A stretch of 64,000 nt of DNA from Micromonospora_J zhanjiangensis (GCF_042650605.1 NZ_JBHSBN010000005.1:256587-320586), one strand, 5' to 3'; counted from the first letter of the stretch, positions 1 through 9,311 are shown. A program made the numbers and translations. The notes: generated by a model from the letters alone, not told the origin.

Positions 1-4
1 TTTC

Positions 5-409
5 ATGGCCGGAGGGAACACAGGTGTGCGTGTCGTGCTGGACGGTGACCGGTTGCCGGATCCCGTTCCGGCCGGCGAGTACGAGACCTGTCCCGTGACC
101 GACGTGTTGCGGCGACTGAGCGACAAGTGGACACTGCTGCTGATCACCCTGCTCGGCCGGCGGCCGTACCGGTTCAACGAGCTGAATCGGGCGGTGGAGG
201 GCATCAGCCAGCGGATGCTCACCCGAACGCTGCGCACGTTGGAGAGCGACGGCCTGGTCGAACGGGAGGTGTTCGGCACGTCGCCGCCGAGCGTCGAGTA
301 CCGGCTGACGCCGCTGGGCGTCAGCCTGCTGGAGCCGCTCTCCGCGTTGGCCGGCTGGGCCGTCGACCACCAGGCCGAGGTCGCCGACGCCCGTCGGCGA
401 CTCGCGTGA
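5..409 (+). CDS. HxlR-family winged-helix transcriptional regulator
   Basis: A cytoplasmic DNA-binding dimer of the HxlR (MarR-like) type. The 134-residue product shows the family pattern: Cys29 just before helix 1 (YETCPVTDVL), the conserved DKWTLLLI stretch, the recognition region GISQRMLTRTLRTLE, and a wing ending in VEYRLTPLG. In relatives such as YodB and HypR the Cys at this place senses quinones or oxidants, so a redox-responsive role is possible but is only inference. Length is normal for the family. The ATG lies at the very edge of the window, so the promoter and the divergent target gene these regulators often have cannot be seen. A 10-base gap separates it from the next gene on the same strand. 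Confidence 0.9.
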   Translation: MAGGNTGVRVVLDGDRLPDPVPAGEYETCPVTDVLRRLSDKWTLLLITLLGRRPYRFNELNRAVEGISQRMLTRTLRTLESDGLVEREVFGTSPPSVEYRLTPLGVSLLEPLSALAGWAVDHQAEVADARRRLA

Positions 410-419
410 GACGCTGCCG

Positions 420-1016
420 GTGGTGCGGCGCGACCCCGATCCTGCTCTCGCGCCCAACGCGACCTCGTCCCGAAACGTCGGCCCGGAGCGGTACGTGGAA
501 CTCGTCGAGATCGAACGTGAGATGGCCCGACTGGATGCCGTCTACCGCCCGGTCGCCACCGCACCGGTCGGGATCACCGATCCGGACGCGTTCCTGGACC
601 TGGGGACCGCCGTCGAGGCGGACCTGACCCGCCTGGGGGTGGCCGATCAGGCCGAGGCCGTCCTGCGGGCCGTGGTCGAGGCGTACGCCGCCGGGGACGA
701 GCCGGTCCGTACCGCCGTGCGGCGGCTGTTCGACCGTTACCCGTCGTTCCGGTGGGCCGCTCACCTGCCCCGGGACTGGACGACCGCCGGGGAGTTCCGG
801 GCCCGTCTCATCTGCCTGTCCGCCCGGGACCAGGGTGCGGACACCCGGGACGAGATCCTGGCGTTGCGGGATCTCTGCCACCGGGCCCGCTGCGCGGGAA
901 TCGACGTCGATCCCATCCTCGACGAGGTGGCCGCGATGTCCAGCGACCGGGACCGGTACGGGATGGGCTCGATGCGTCACGTCATCCTGACCTACGGCCG
1001 GGGCCGTACCGGTTGA
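420..1016 (+). CDS. conserved hypothetical protein
   Basis: I do not recognise a named family. The 198-residue product is soluble, acidic and probably alpha-helical, with no signal peptide, no membrane segment and no catalytic motif I can name. The C-terminal half (FRWAAHLPRDWTTAGEFRA, then a helix-rich stretch ending MRHVILTYG) looks well ordered, while the first 25 residues look weak. The GTG at 420 was taken because it follows the HxlR gene by ten bases; an ATG at 522 would give a shorter protein starting at MARLDAVYRP. Codon use matches its neighbours. It may be co-transcribed with the upstream regulator. Confidence 0.6.
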   Translation: MVRRDPDPALAPNATSSRNVGPERYVELVEIEREMARLDAVYRPVATAPVGITDPDAFLDLGTAVEADLTRLGVADQAEAVLRAVVEAYAAGDEPVRTAVRRLFDRYPSFRWAAHLPRDWTTAGEFRARLICLSARDQGADTRDEILALRDLCHRARCAGIDVDPILDEVAAMSSDRDRYGMGSMRHVILTYGRGRTG

Positions 1017-1098
1017 CCCGGACATCCGCCCCACATTCCCGGACCTCGGGTCGTGCCGGCGTGGACAGTCGGACATCGGGTCCGGCAGCGTCGCCGGC

Positions 1099-1671
1099 AT
1101 GAACGTCGCGACGCGGGACCCGCTGGTCGGGAAGAGCTTCTGGAGAAACCTCGGACACCGGTGGCCGGCCGCTGTCGGCCTGGCCGCCGCCGTCCTGCAA
1201 CTGGCGTCCGGCGTGAGCCGGGAGACGGTTGCGGTCACCCTCTGTGCGGCCCTGTTGTGCTACCTGGCGGCGGCCGCCTCGAACCGGCCCTGGGTGGGGT
1301 GGGCGAGCATCGCCGGCGCGGTCGTGGTGGTGGTCGTCGGTGAGCTGGTCGGCCTGGTGTGGTGGGCCGCCATCGGCCTGGCCGCGCTCGTCCTGGTCGT
1401 CGTCGGGCTGTTCGGCCCGGCCTCCCGGCCCGCGCTGACCGGGCAGGCCGCCGCCCTGCTGGGGTACGGCGCCGTCGCCGTGGCCGCCCTGCACGTGGCC
1501 CCGCGCGCGGGCCTGGTGCTGGCCGGCGTCGCGTTGGCCGGTCACGCCGTCTGGGACGTGGTCCACTATCGGCGCAACCGGGTGGTGCCCCGGTCGCTGG
1601 CGGAGTTCTGCGTCGTGCTGGACGTACCACTGGGCCTCGGAGCCGTCGTCCTCGCGATCGTCGACGGCTGA
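1099..1671 (+). CDS. small integral membrane protein, unknown function
   Basis: The 190-residue product is almost entirely hydrophobic, with about six predicted membrane spans; for example the run AGAVVVVVVGELVGLVWW lies in the middle, and a hydrophobic C-terminal segment ends AVVLAIVDG. A short basic stretch (HYRRNRVVPRS) separates the last two spans. The ATG at 1099 precedes a polar N-terminus and is the only sensible start. I do not recognise the family, and the neighbouring genes give no functional clue. It lies tail to tail with the c-di-GMP protein downstream. Confidence 0.6.
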   Translation: MNVATRDPLVGKSFWRNLGHRWPAAVGLAAAVLQLASGVSRETVAVTLCAALLCYLAAAASNRPWVGWASIAGAVVVVVVGELVGLVWWAAIGLAALVLVVVGLFGPASRPALTGQAAALLGYGAVAVAALHVAPRAGLVLAGVALAGHAVWDVVHYRRNRVVPRSLAEFCVVLDVPLGLGAVVLAIVDG

Positions 1672-1712
1672 CCGGGCGGCCGGGGACCGGGCGGCCCGGC
1701 TGGTGCGGCGGC

Positions 1713-3710
1713 TCAGGACAGGGTCGGCTGGGCGGCCAGGGCGCTGCTGCGGCGGACCAGCTCGTCCAGGCCGAGCGGCCGGCCCAGGTGGAAGCCCTGG
1801 CCCCGGTCGACCCCGAGGGTTCGCAGCACCGGCACCAGTTCCGGTCGGTCGATGTGCTCGGCGACGGTGCCCATGCCCAGCCCGTGTGCCGCGCGCACGA
1901 CCGCGTCGATCAGCACCCGGTCGCAACTGTTCCGGTCGGCCTGCCGGACGAACTCGCCGTCGATCTTGATCTCGCTGAACGGCAGGTGCTTGAGGTAGAC
2001 GAACGAGCCGTAGCCGGCGCCGAAGTCGTCCAGGCTGAACCGGCAACCGGCCGAGGTCAGCACGGAGGCCAGTCGCCGGGCCGCGGTCAGGTTGGCGATC
2101 GCCGTGGTCTCGGTGATCTCCAGTCCGAGCTGGGTGGCCGGCACCGACCGGGCGCGCAGCGCGCCGACGACCCACTCGCCGAAGTCCGGGTTCTCCAGCG
2201 AGCGGCCGGAGACGTTGACGTCCAGCCGCAGCTCCGCACCGGCGGCGCGGGCGAAGGCCAGGGCGCCCACCGCCTGCTCCACCACCCACCGGTCCAGCTC
2301 GCACACCATGTCGCCGCGTTCGAGGGCCGGCAGGAAGTCGGCCGGTGTCAGCCGGGGCTCGCGGTCGTCGGGCATCCGGACCAGCAGCTCGTAACTGCGG
2401 GGTTGTTCGTCGGCCAGGTCGATGATCGGCTGGGCGGCCAGTCGCAGTCGACCCTCGTCCAGGGCCCGGCGTACCCGGGAGACCACGTCGACCCGCAGCG
2501 CGGCCTGGCGCTGCTGCTCCGGGCTGAACAACCGGGCCCGGTCGCGGCCCTCGCCCTTGGCCTGGTAGAGCGCGAGGTCGGCGTGCGCGAGCAGTTGCTC
2601 GTGGTCGTGCCCGGGGTCCAGCAACGCCGCGCCGATGCTCAACGTCACCCGCAACGGCTCGCTGCGGACCAGCAGCGGCGTGCGGGCGGCCAGGTCGCAC
2701 AGGCCGGTGGCGACCGCCAGCGCCCGCTCACCGTCGGTCCGGCCGAGCAGCACGGCGAACTCGTCGCCGCCGAGCCGGGCCACCATCGCGTCCGGTTCCA
2801 GGCGGGTAGCCAGCAACTGCGCGAGTAGCCGCAGTACCTCGTCGCCGACGGCGTGACCGCGCAGGTCGTTGATGTCCTTGAAGTTGTCGATGTCGATGAG
2901 TAGCAGGGCCGCGTCGGGGTGGTGGATGGTGTCCAGGACCTTGTCGATCCGGGCGGTGAGGGCCCGCCGGTTCGGCAACCCGGTGAGCGGGTCGTGCTCG
3001 GCCAGGTAGGCCAGTTCCTCCTGCACCCGCCGGGTCTCGGTGACGTCCTGGGCGGTGCCGAGCACCCGTACCGGTGTGCCGGTCTGATCGGTGAGGACCT
3101 CGCCGAAGCACTCGAGGATGCGCAACGTCCGCCGGTCGGCCAGGTAGATCCGGTGGGTGAAGGCGAACGGCGCCGGGTCGCGCAGCGCCCGCTCCAGCGT
3201 CGACTCGACCAGCGCGACGTCGTCGGGGTGCAGCAGCGACCGGTAGGTGGCGTAGTCCGACGGGGCGGTCTCGGCGAAGCCGAGCAGGGCACGCATGGTG
3301 GGCGACCAGACCACCTCCTGGGTACGCGGATCCCACTCCCAGGTGCCTACCCGGGACAGTTGCTCGATGCGGGAGAGCCGCCATTGGTAGGTGTCCGCCC
3401 GGTGCCGGTCGGCCCGTCGTTCGGTGATGTCGGTCAGCTCGTAGAGCAGGTCGGTGTCGGGCAGGCGCCGGCAGGACACCTCGACGTAGCGGGGCGGCGC
3501 CCCGGCCATCGGGCAGCGGACGCGTACCGGTGGGCCGTCGGGGGTGGCCGCCGCCAGCGGCAGTGCGGTCAGCTCCCGGCCCAGGTCAACCAGCAACCGC
3601 TCGGCCGCGCGGTTGCGCCAGCGCGTCTCACCGTGAGCGGACACGACCACCAGGGCGGCCGACGCGACGTCGAGCACGGAGCCGAGCACACCGGCCGGCA
3701 GTGCTGGCAC
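1713..3710 (-). CDS. PAS-GGDEF-EAL bifunctional diguanylate cyclase/phosphodiesterase
   Basis: A predicted c-di-GMP turnover protein of 665 residues. An N-terminal PAS-like segment (about 1-100) is followed by a PAC-type PAS domain (about 120-235), a GGDEF domain and an EAL domain. The GGDEF active-site motif is intact (RLGGDEFAVLLG, near residue 314). The EAL domain reads YELLVR instead of YEALLR, a tolerated variant, and keeps the other catalytic positions: ITETTAI, LDDFGAGYGS, IKIDGEFVR, VAEHID and QGFHLGRP. Both activities may therefore be present. No membrane segment is visible, so it should be cytosolic, with the PAS domains as sensory input. It is monocistronic and converges on the membrane-protein gene upstream. 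Confidence 0.92.
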   Translation of the reverse strand: MPALPAGVLGSVLDVASAALVVVSAHGETRWRNRAAERLLVDLGRELTALPLAAATPDGPPVRVRCPMAGAPPRYVEVSCRRLPDTDLLYELTDITERRADRHRADTYQWRLSRIEQLSRVGTWEWDPRTQEVVWSPTMRALLGFAETAPSDYATYRSLLHPDDVALVESTLERALRDPAPFAFTHRIYLADRRTLRILECFGEVLTDQTGTPVRVLGTAQDVTETRRVQEELAYLAEHDPLTGLPNRRALTARIDKVLDTIHHPDAALLLIDIDNFKDINDLRGHAVGDEVLRLLAQLLATRLEPDAMVARLGGDEFAVLLGRTDGERALAVATGLCDLAARTPLLVRSEPLRVTLSIGAALLDPGHDHEQLLAHADLALYQAKGEGRDRARLFSPEQQRQAALRVDVVSRVRRALDEGRLRLAAQPIIDLADEQPRSYELLVRMPDDREPRLTPADFLPALERGDMVCELDRWVVEQAVGALAFARAAGAELRLDVNVSGRSLENPDFGEWVVGALRARSVPATQLGLEITETTAIANLTAARRLASVLTSAGCRFSLDDFGAGYGSFVYLKHLPFSEIKIDGEFVRQADRNSCDRVLIDAVVRAAHGLGMGTVAEHIDRPELVPVLRTLGVDRGQGFHLGRPLGLDELVRRSSALAAQPTLS

Positions 3711-3860
3711 CAGGCCTCCCGTAGAGTTGTCACCAGGCTCAATGATCGACGGCCAGGGCCATCGATCACCGTGGCGGCAACGAGTCTACGCCCGGCGGGC
3801 CGTACCGGTGGGCGGCACGCGCCGGGCGCCGCGGCGCCCGGCGGACGGGCGGAGTCGGCG

Positions 3861-4145
3861 TCACTGGGGTTGATGGACGTCGCCGCGGACGATGGCGACG
3901 GCGATCCGGCAGAACTCGTCCATGTCCGGCGTGAAACCCGCCGCGATGTCCGGGTGCAGGCCGGAGCGGGTCTCGTCCAGCAGGCGCTGGCACACCACCT
4001 CGACGGGCTCACCGGCGTAGCCGCCGCGCACCCGGTCGGTGGCCGCCCGCAGGGCCGAGGTGAGCTGCTCCTCCAGCGGTCCGCGCAACCTCAGCTCGGT
4101 GGGACCGAGACCGCTCGGGTTCAGCGTCACGTGTGGTTCCGACAT
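3861..4145 (-). CDS. small conserved hypothetical protein
   Basis: A 94-residue acidic soluble protein beginning MSEPHVTLNPSGLGPTELRL. It has no signal peptide or recognisable catalytic motif; the C-terminal half contains a conserved-looking stretch (GFTPDMDEFCRIAVAIVRGD). A purine-rich AAGGGG ribosome-binding site precedes the ATG. It follows the RusA-like gene by 54 bases on the same strand, so the two probably form a transcription unit. I do not recognise the family. Codon use is typical of the region, which supports a real gene. Confidence 0.55.
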   Translation of the reverse strand: MSEPHVTLNPSGLGPTELRLRGPLEEQLTSALRAATDRVRGGYAGEPVEVVCQRLLDETRSGLHPDIAAGFTPDMDEFCRIAVAIVRGDVHQPQ

Positions 4146-4199
4146 GGGTTCTTCCCCTTCTTCTCGTCCGGCTCCGCGGTACCCGGTCGCGCGGGCCGG

Positions 4200-4631
4200 T
4201 CAAACCGCGGCCGGCAGTTCGGCGACCCGGACCAGATAGGACATGGCCGGCGCCGGTTCCTCCTGATAGGAGATTCGTCGCAGCTGGCGTTCGTCGCCGT
4301 AGAGGGCGACGTCGACCAGCACGCCGAGGTGGCTCGGCCCGATGGCGGAGATCCGCTTCTTGTCCTGCAGCACCGTGGCGATCCCGCCGATCAGGTTCGC
4401 CGCGTCGGCGGTCCGGCGCCCGGGCGGGCAGCGCAGCACCACCGCCAGGGCGACCGGTCCGGTGAGGGCGGTCCAGCCCTGCGCCTGGGCCGCGGCGCAG
4501 GCGGCCGTCAGCAGTGCCCGTACCCGGACGGCCTGCCGGTGCCCGGCCGTGAAGATCGAGAGCCCGTCGGTCCGGATCGGGGGTGGCCCGGCGACCTCGA
4601 ACGACAGGGCGAGCGCCCGGGTGTCCTGCAC
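4200..4631 (-). CDS. RusA-like fold protein, possible Holliday-junction resolvase relative
   Basis: A 143-residue protein. I chose the GTG at 4631 because GAGGAGG lies seven bases upstream; a longer frame from 4664 has no such site. The pattern resembles the RusA family: a beta-strand-rich start (ALSFEVAGPPP), then CPPGRRTADAANLIGG, which would be the DxDN-type metal region, and later ALYGDERQLRRISYQEEP, matching the DD-x-QI element. RusA enzymes resolve Holliday junctions and are often phage-borne; a stand-alone chromosomal copy could be a domesticated remnant. One of the usual acidic residues looks replaced by Ala, so activity is uncertain. The fold assignment is inference from motif order only. 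Confidence 0.45.
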   Translation of the reverse strand: MQDTRALALSFEVAGPPPIRTDGLSIFTAGHRQAVRVRALLTAACAAAQAQGWTALTGPVALAVVLRCPPGRRTADAANLIGGIATVLQDKKRISAIGPSHLGVLVDVALYGDERQLRRISYQEEPAPAMSYLVRVAELPAAV

Positions 4632-4979
4632 GGCGTACCTCCTCGTGAGGACGATCCTGCCCAATCACCCCACCCCGGCGGGCCGCTTTCCCCGATCGGG
4701 GACCGCCCGAGCCCCGGCGACGGCCCGTCCGGGCGGCTGCATCGGGGAGCCGAGGCGGGTCGACTAACCGGGCATTAGCCATGTAACAGGCGCAAACCCG
4801 GTGTATCTCCGATGGTGATGTTTCGCGGCTTCGGCGGTCGGGCAGTGGGGGTAGCACGAATGGCCCCCACCAGCCGGAATCGCCTCACGATGATCTTCCG
4901 GCCGGAGGCGGGGCCGGTTCGTCGTGCCGGGGGAGCAGGGAGGCTTCCCGGCGCGCCGCCGAGTGGGAGGAGAGGCGCG
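4632..4979. promoter_or_regulatory. divergent intergenic region between RusA-like gene and lpqY operon
   Basis: The 348 bases between the two divergent starts have no convincing gene. They must contain the promoter of the trehalose-importer operon on one side and of the RusA-like pair on the other. I see a more AT-rich patch near 4765-4815 and a GGGAGGAG ribosome-binding site just before 4980, but no clear operator palindrome. Confidence 0.4.
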
Positions 4980-6266
4980 ATGACCGACGCCGGGGAACGA
5001 CCGGGTCGACGACTACTGAGACGGCTGGCCGCCGTCGGGACCGCGCTGGCGGTGACCGCACCGCTGGCGGCCTGCGGCTCCGGCGGCGACAGCGGCGGGA
5101 CACCGACGGTCAACCTCTACTACGGCCCGGAGGAGAACCTCCAGAAGGTGGTGGACGACTGCAACACCAAGGCGGCGGGCCGCTACCGGATCGCCTACCA
5201 GGTGTTGCCCCGACAGGCCGACGACCAGCGGACCCAGCTGGTGCGGCGGCTCGCCGCCCAGGACACCGGGATGGACATCCTGGGCCTGGACGTCACCTGG
5301 ACCCAGGAGTTCGCCAGCGCCAAGTGGATCCGGGAGTGGACCGGGGCGCGCCGCGACGAGGCCACCCAGGGCACCCTGGCCGGCCCGCTGGCCACCGCCA
5401 CCTACCGGGACAAGCTCTACGCCGCGCCGAAGAACACCAACGTGCAGCTGCTGTGGTACCGGTCGGACCTGGTGGACTCCCCGCCGAAGACCTGGGACGA
5501 GATGATCCAGATGTCCCAGCAGCTCAAGGGTCAGGGCAAGCCGTACCAGGTGCTCACCATGGGCGCCCAGTACGAGGGCCTGATGGTTCTCTACAACTCC
5601 CTGGTGGCCAGCGCGGGCGGCAACATCCTCAACGAGGACGGCACCAGGGCGGTCTACGACGAGGGCGCGGTCAAGGCGCTGGAACAGTTGCAGCGGTTCG
5701 CCACCGCGGGCGTCACCGTCCCGTCGTTCAGCAACAACATCGAGGACGAGGTCCGGCTGGCGTTCCAGTCCGGCGGCGGCGCCTTCCAGATCAACTGGCC
5801 GTTCGTGTACCCGGCGCTGCAGGAGGCCGACCCGGAGCTGGCCAAGAAGGTCAAGTGGGCGCGCTACCCGGGGATCGACGCCGGCACGCCCAGCAAGACC
5901 ACCATCGGTGGCTACAACCTGGCCGTCTCGTCGTACTCGAAGCACCCGGAGGAGGCGTTCGACGCGGCGTCCTGCCTGCGCGACGCCGAGCACCAGAAGT
6001 TCTCGGCGATCAACGACGGCGTACCGCCGACCATCGAGAAGGTCTACGCCGAGCCGGAGATGGCCGAGGCGTACCCGATGCGGGACACCATCCTGGAGGA
6101 GCTGAAGGACCCGGCGGTACGGCCCCGCAGCCCCGCGTACCAGAACATCTCGACGGTGACCACGACGACGCTGTCACCGCCCGCGTCGATCAAACCGCAG
6201 CAGACCGCTGACGAGCTGCGCAAGGCGACCCAGGACGCCGTTGACTCCAAGGGGGTGCTCCCGTGA
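4980..6266 (+). CDS. lpqY: LpqY-type trehalose-binding lipoprotein
   Basis: Solute-binding lipoprotein of a sugar ABC importer, anchored outside the membrane. The 428-residue product has a twin-arginine-containing N-terminus and a lipobox ending LAAC, with Cys32 as the lipidation site. The body follows remembered mycobacterial LpqY closely: a MDILGLDVTWTQEF-type block, GPLATATYRDKLYAAP, QLLWYRSDLVDSPPKTWDEM, FQINWPFVYPAL and TIGGYNLAVSS. LpqY delivers trehalose to SugABC, so trehalose recycling is the most likely job, although related proteins bind maltose or other disaccharides. The start was chosen for its GGAGGAG site. It overlaps sugA by four bases (GTGA), so translation is coupled. Confidence 0.85.
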   Translation: MTDAGERPGRRLLRRLAAVGTALAVTAPLAACGSGGDSGGTPTVNLYYGPEENLQKVVDDCNTKAAGRYRIAYQVLPRQADDQRTQLVRRLAAQDTGMDILGLDVTWTQEFASAKWIREWTGARRDEATQGTLAGPLATATYRDKLYAAPKNTNVQLLWYRSDLVDSPPKTWDEMIQMSQQLKGQGKPYQVLTMGAQYEGLMVLYNSLVASAGGNILNEDGTRAVYDEGAVKALEQLQRFATAGVTVPSFSNNIEDEVRLAFQSGGGAFQINWPFVYPALQEADPELAKKVKWARYPGIDAGTPSKTTIGGYNLAVSSYSKHPEEAFDAASCLRDAEHQKFSAINDGVPPTIEKVYAEPEMAEAYPMRDTILEELKDPAVRPRSPAYQNISTVTTTTLSPPASIKPQQTADELRKATQDAVDSKGVLP

Positions 6267-7255
6267 CGCAGGCTTCCACGTCGCTCGGGTCGGAGCTGGC
6301 GGCCGACGGAACCGCCCGCGCCGAGGACGTCGAGCGGGGCGGCACCGGTCGCCGCCGCGGCGGCCGACCGCCGCTGAGCGAGGGCAAGCGGGCCGAGCGC
6401 CGGCTGGGCCTGCTGCTCTGCGCGCCGGCCGCGCTGGTGATGCTGCTGGTCACCGCCTACCCGATCCTGTACTCGGTCTGGTTGTCGCTGCAGCGGTTCG
6501 ACCTGAAGTTCCCGGACCAGACGAAGTTCGTCGGGCTGGACAACTACGTCACCGTGCTGAGCAACCAGTACTGGTGGACCGCGTTCGGGGTGACCGCGCT
6601 GATCACCGTCGTCACGGTCGCCGTCGAACTGGTGCTGGGCATGGGCCTGGCGATCATCATGCACCGGACCATCGTCGGCCGCGGCCTGGTCCGCACGTCC
6701 GCCCTGATCCCGTACGGCATCGTCACGGTGGTCGCGGCGTTCTCCTGGCGGTACGCCTGGACGCCGGGCACCGGTTATCTGGCCACCCTGATGGGCGAGG
6801 GTGCGCCGCTGACCGACCGGGCCGCCTCGCTGGCGATCATCATGCTGGCCGAGATCTGGAAGACCACCCCGTTCATGGCGCTGCTGCTGATGGCCGGGCT
6901 GGCGCTGGTGCCGGAGGACCTGCTCAAGGCCGCCTCGATGGACGGGGCCACCGCCTGGCAGCGGTTCACCAAGGTGATGCTGCCGGTGATGAAGCCGGCG
7001 ATCCTAGTCGCGCTGCTGTTCCGGACGCTTGACGCGTTCCGGGTCTTCGACAACATCTACGTGCTGACCGCCGGGGCCAACGAGACCTCCTCGGTGTCGA
7101 TGATCGCCTACAACAACCTGATCCGGGGTCTGAACCTCGGCATCGGCTCGACCATGTCGGTGCTGATCTTCATCGCGGTCGCGATCATCGCGTTCGCGTT
7201 CGTGAAGTTGTTCGGCACCGCCGCGCCGGGTAGCTCAGAGGAGGAGAGACGCTGA
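6263..7255 (+). CDS. sugA: SugA-type ABC sugar permease
   Basis: First membrane subunit of the predicted trehalose importer. The 330-residue protein has a charged cytoplasmic N-terminus of about 50 residues, then six predicted spans (first near LLLCAPAALVMLLVTAYPIL). The EAA cytoplasmic loop that contacts the ATPase appears as KAASMDGATAWQRFTKVMLP. It starts at a GTG that overlaps the lpqY stop and ends in a TGATG junction with sugB, so the three cistrons are translationally coupled. The family is the MalF/UgpA-like permease group; the substrate is inferred from the adjacent binding protein. Confidence 0.85.
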   Translation: MTQASTSLGSELAADGTARAEDVERGGTGRRRGGRPPLSEGKRAERRLGLLLCAPAALVMLLVTAYPILYSVWLSLQRFDLKFPDQTKFVGLDNYVTVLSNQYWWTAFGVTALITVVTVAVELVLGMGLAIIMHRTIVGRGLVRTSALIPYGIVTVVAAFSWRYAWTPGTGYLATLMGEGAPLTDRAASLAIIMLAEIWKTTPFMALLLMAGLALVPEDLLKAASMDGATAWQRFTKVMLPVMKPAILVALLFRTLDAFRVFDNIYVLTAGANETSSVSMIAYNNLIRGLNLGIGSTMSVLIFIAVAIIAFAFVKLFGTAAPGSSEEERR

Positions 7256-8094
7256 TGGCCGCCCTGGACACCACCCCCGCGGCGAAGGTGCGCTGGGGAC
7301 TGCTCGACCTCGTCGTGGTGGTCTTCGCGCTGGTCCCGGTGTTGTGGATCGCGTCGCTGTCGTTCAAGACGACCGCCACCCTGACCGACGGGAACTTCAT
7401 CCCCCGGGACTGGACGCTGGACAACTACCGGACGATCTTCCAGACCGACCAGTTCGTCCGGGCGCTGGTCAACTCGATCGGCATCGCGCTGATCGCCACC
7501 CTCGTCGCGGTGGTGCTCGGCACCATGGCGGCGTACGCGATCAGCCGGCTGGACTTCCCCGGCAAGAAGCTGCTGGTCGGGGTCTCCCTGCTGATCGCGA
7601 TGTTCCCGCAGGTGTCGCTGGTCTCGCCGCTGTTCGAGATCGAGCGGTCGCTGGGCCTGTTCGACACCTGGCCGGGACTGATCCTGCCGTACGTGACGTT
7701 CGCGCTGCCACTGTCGATCTACACGCTGTCGGCGTTCTTCAAGCAGATCCCGTGGGACCTGGAGAAGGCGGCGAAGATGGACGGCGCGACCCAGGGGCAG
7801 GCGTTCCGGCGGGTGATCGCCCCGCTGGCCGCGCCCGGGGTGTTCACCACCGCGATCCTGGTCTTCATCTTCTGCTGGAACGACTTCCTCTTCGCCATCT
7901 CGCTGACCTCCACCGAGCGGTCCCGCACGGTGCCGGTGGCGTTGTCGTTCTTCACCGGGGCGTCGCAGTTCGAGGATCCGACCGGGGCGATCTGCGCCGC
8001 CGCCGTCGTGATCACCGTTCCGATCATTCTGTTCGTGCTGTTCTTCCAGCGCCGCATCGTGTCCGGTCTGACGTCCGGCGCAGTCAAGGGGTAG
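7255..8094 (+). CDS. sugB: SugB-type ABC sugar permease
   Basis: Second membrane subunit of the importer, 279 residues, MalG/UgpE-like. Six predicted spans are visible, beginning with LLDLVVVVFALVPVLWIASL. The EAA loop reads KAAKMDGATQGQAFRRVIAP, which docks the SugC ATPase. The ATG shares its A with the TGA of sugA. Eleven bases separate its stop from sugC. Length and topology are normal. The heterodimeric arrangement sugA-sugB matches the mycobacterial LpqY-SugABC operon. Confidence 0.85.
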   Translation: MAALDTTPAAKVRWGLLDLVVVVFALVPVLWIASLSFKTTATLTDGNFIPRDWTLDNYRTIFQTDQFVRALVNSIGIALIATLVAVVLGTMAAYAISRLDFPGKKLLVGVSLLIAMFPQVSLVSPLFEIERSLGLFDTWPGLILPYVTFALPLSIYTLSAFFKQIPWDLEKAAKMDGATQGQAFRRVIAPLAAPGVFTTAILVFIFCWNDFLFAISLTSTERSRTVPVALSFFTGASQFEDPTGAICAAAVVITVPIILFVLFFQRRIVSGLTSGAVKG

Positions 8095-8105
8095 GTGGGT
8101 GAGTC

Positions 8106-9311
8106 ATGGCTGACATCGTGCTGGACAAGGTGAGCAAGAGTTTCCCGGACGGGACGGTCGCGGTCCGCGAGGTCGACCTGGAGATCGCCGACGGCGAGTT
8201 CGTGATCCTGGTCGGCCCGTCCGGGTGCGGCAAGTCGACCACGCTGAACATGATCGCCGGGCTGGAGGACATCAGCTCGGGCGAGCTGCGCATCGCGGGC
8301 GAGCGGGTCAACGACAAGGCGCCCCGGGACCGGGACATCGCCATGGTGTTCCAGTCCTACGCGCTCTACCCGAACATGACCGTCCGGGAGAACATGGCCT
8401 TCCCGCTGCGGCTGGCCAAGCTGGACAAGGCCACCATCGACCAGAAGGTCGACGAGGCCGCGAAGGTGCTGGAGCTGACCGCACTGCTGGACCGCAAGCC
8501 GGCCAACCTCTCCGGCGGCCAGCGCCAGCGGGTGGCCATGGGCCGGGCGATCGTGCGCAGCCCCAAGGCGTTCCTGATGGACGAGCCGCTGTCCAACCTG
8601 GACGCCAAGCTGCGGGTGCAGATGCGGACCGTGGTGTCCCGGCTGCAGAAGCAGCTCGGCACCACCACCGTCTACGTCACCCACGACCAGACCGAGGCGA
8701 TGACCCTCGGCGACCGGGTGGTCATCATGCGGGGCGGCGCGGTGCAGCAGGTCGGCCCGCCGCAGGAGCTGTACGACCACCCGGCCAACCTGTTCGTGGC
8801 CGGCTTCATCGGCTCCCCGTCGATGAACTTCCTGCGGGCCACGGTGGCCGAGGGGAAGCTGCGGACCGCACTCGGTGACCTGCCGCTCGGCGACCGGGTA
8901 CGCCGCGAGCTGGAGAGCGAGAACGCGCCCCGGGAGTTGATCCTGGGCATCCGGCCGGAGCACTTCGAGGACGCCGAGCTGGTCGACGAGGCGGCCCGCG
9001 GTCGGGGGTACGAGTTCGAGCTGCCGGTCGACATCGTCGAGTCGATGGGCTCGGACAAGTACGTCTACTTCACCGTCGAGGGGGAGCGGGCCTCCTCCGC
9101 CGAGCTGGAGGAGTTGGCCGCCGACACCGGGGTGGACTTCGGCGGGGACGCCGCCAACCTGGTGACCCGGCTGTCGGCCGAGTCCCCGGTCACCGAGGGC
9201 GAACATCGGCGGGTCTGGTTCAACCTGGACAAGATCCACCTGTTCGACCCGGCGGACGGACGCAACCTGACGCTGCACGAGGGCCGATCGGCGGGCGCGC
9301 TGGCCGGCTGA
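8106..9311 (+). CDS. sugC: SugC/UgpC-type ABC transporter ATPase
   Basis: The 401-residue ATP-hydrolysing subunit that powers the importer. It shows Walker A (GPSGCGKST), the Q-loop (VFQSYALYPNMTVREN), the ABC signature (LSGGQRQRVAMGRAI), Walker B (AFLMDEPLSNLDAKL) and the H-loop (VYVTHDQTEAMTLGD). The C-terminal third is the regulatory TOBE/OB region typical of MalK/UgpC proteins. It is very similar in remembered sequence to mycobacterial SugC and to streptomycete MsiK, an ATPase shared by several sugar importers, so it might also serve systems other than LpqY-SugAB. It is the last gene of the operon; a terminator-like hairpin follows. Confidence 0.9.
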   Translation: MADIVLDKVSKSFPDGTVAVREVDLEIADGEFVILVGPSGCGKSTTLNMIAGLEDISSGELRIAGERVNDKAPRDRDIAMVFQSYALYPNMTVRENMAFPLRLAKLDKATIDQKVDEAAKVLELTALLDRKPANLSGGQRQRVAMGRAIVRSPKAFLMDEPLSNLDAKLRVQMRTVVSRLQKQLGTTTVYVTHDQTEAMTLGDRVVIMRGGAVQQVGPPQELYDHPANLFVAGFIGSPSMNFLRATVAEGKLRTALGDLPLGDRVRRELESENAPRELILGIRPEHFEDAELVDEAARGRGYEFELPVDIVESMGSDKYVYFTVEGERASSAELEELAADTGVDFGGDAANLVTRLSAESPVTEGEHRRVWFNLDKIHLFDPADGRNLTLHEGRSAGALAG

